Assembly (NCBI GenBank): GCA_021647375.1
Contig: JAKIUV010000114.1
Span: 1 to 6,006, forward strand
Source of the DNA: Robiginitomaculum sp.
GTDB taxonomy: Bacteria > Pseudomonadota > Alphaproteobacteria > Caulobacterales > Maricaulaceae
Direction of reading: 5' to 3'
DNA: 6,006 nucleotides
Below, in pieces: positions 5,835 through 6,006 of this stretch. Numbering within the stretch: the stretch's first letter is position 1; each line of letters opens with the position of its first letter. Position numbers and translations under genes: made by a program. The notes beneath the pieces were generated by a model that did not search any database, was not told where the DNA came from, and worked only from the letters and a program-made list of their open reading frames with translations.

Positions 5835-6006
5835 AATCGCCAACACTATCTGCCCGCTCGCGTATAGTGCCCAATTTATTTTCTTATCGAGTGGGAATTT
5901 GAATTTGAAGCGCTCTACGGCCAGCACCACGTCGGAGGCTATGAACAGCAGCGCGCCTATGGGGACAAGTAGGGATAGGGCGGTGGTTAGGGCGGCTATG
6001 CCCATG
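5820..6006 (-). CDS. C-terminal part of a YhhN/TMEM86-like membrane protein (lysoplasmalogenase family), cut by window edge
   Basis: The frame ends at TAA (5820-5822) and stays open to the right edge, giving about 61 residues. It holds a hydrophobic segment (residues about 2-28 of the visible part) containing PIGALLFIASDVVLAVERF, then a short charged stretch KFKFPLDKK, then a second hydrophobic segment ending AIGVVG. A 'GALLF..SD..LA..RF' pattern near the C-terminus followed by a last membrane helix is what I recall for YhhN-family proteins, which are multi-helix inner-membrane proteins; characterised relatives hydrolyse the vinyl-ether bond of lysoplasmalogens, though the bacterial role is often unknown. 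YhhN proteins are about 200 residues or more, so the ATG at 6003-6005 is probably internal and the true start lies beyond the window. It converges on gor with 3 bases between the stops. The family call rests on a short fragment. Confidence 0.65.
   Translation of the reverse strand, partial: MGIAALTTALSLLVPIGALLFIASDVVLAVERFKFKFPLDKKINWALYASGQIVLAIGVVG

Noticed and set aside
1..6006. CRISPR array, tRNA or rRNA gene, toxin-antitoxin or defence system
   Set aside because: No regularly spaced repeats, tRNA-like cloverleaf or rRNA sequence, and no gene of those classes was seen; apart from the IS fragment the window is core metabolism.

Overview
The window looks like a chromosomal housekeeping segment from an alphaproteobacterium. 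This rests on the protein types (a long NadA, a GlmU of usual length, a glutathione reductase with the CVIRGC redox motif) and on the clustering of gph, glmU, rpiA and gor. Base composition is moderate, roughly half G+C by eye. The genus or family cannot be settled from the sequence alone. I found no evidence of a new defence, mobile or biosynthetic system.

Left part (1-1665, minus strand). The left edge holds the N-terminal 42 residues of an IS256-family transposase with its likely terminal inverted repeat, so an insertion sequence runs off the window to the left. It ends about 25 bp after the stop codon of nadA (quinolinate synthase, NAD biosynthesis). nadA most likely starts at an ATG with a perfect GGAGG ribosome site and has its own plausible promoter. 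Upstream of nadA is a short coding-like stretch on the same strand that reads as one small protein only if a single-base frame change is allowed; I do not recognise it.

Middle and right part (1666-5816). gph (HAD phosphatase of the phosphoglycolate phosphatase type, minus strand) is divergent from a tight plus-strand operon glmU-rpiA-gor. glmU and rpiA overlap by 4 bases (ATGA), and rpiA and gor by 8 bases (GTGAGTAA), so the operon is probably translationally coupled. Its products make UDP-GlcNAc for peptidoglycan and lipopolysaccharide, interconvert ribose 5-phosphate and ribulose 5-phosphate, and use NADPH to keep glutathione reduced. A perfect 7-bp inverted repeat lies just before the glmU ribosome site in the divergent intergenic region.

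Right edge (5820-6006, minus strand). The C-terminal end of a small membrane protein resembling the YhhN/TMEM86 lysoplasmalogenase family converges on gor, with only 3 bp between the two stop codons and a small hairpin across the junction.

The points most worth checking are the frame-disrupted small ORF upstream of nadA, the insertion sequence abutting the nadA 3' end, and the dyad before glmU.
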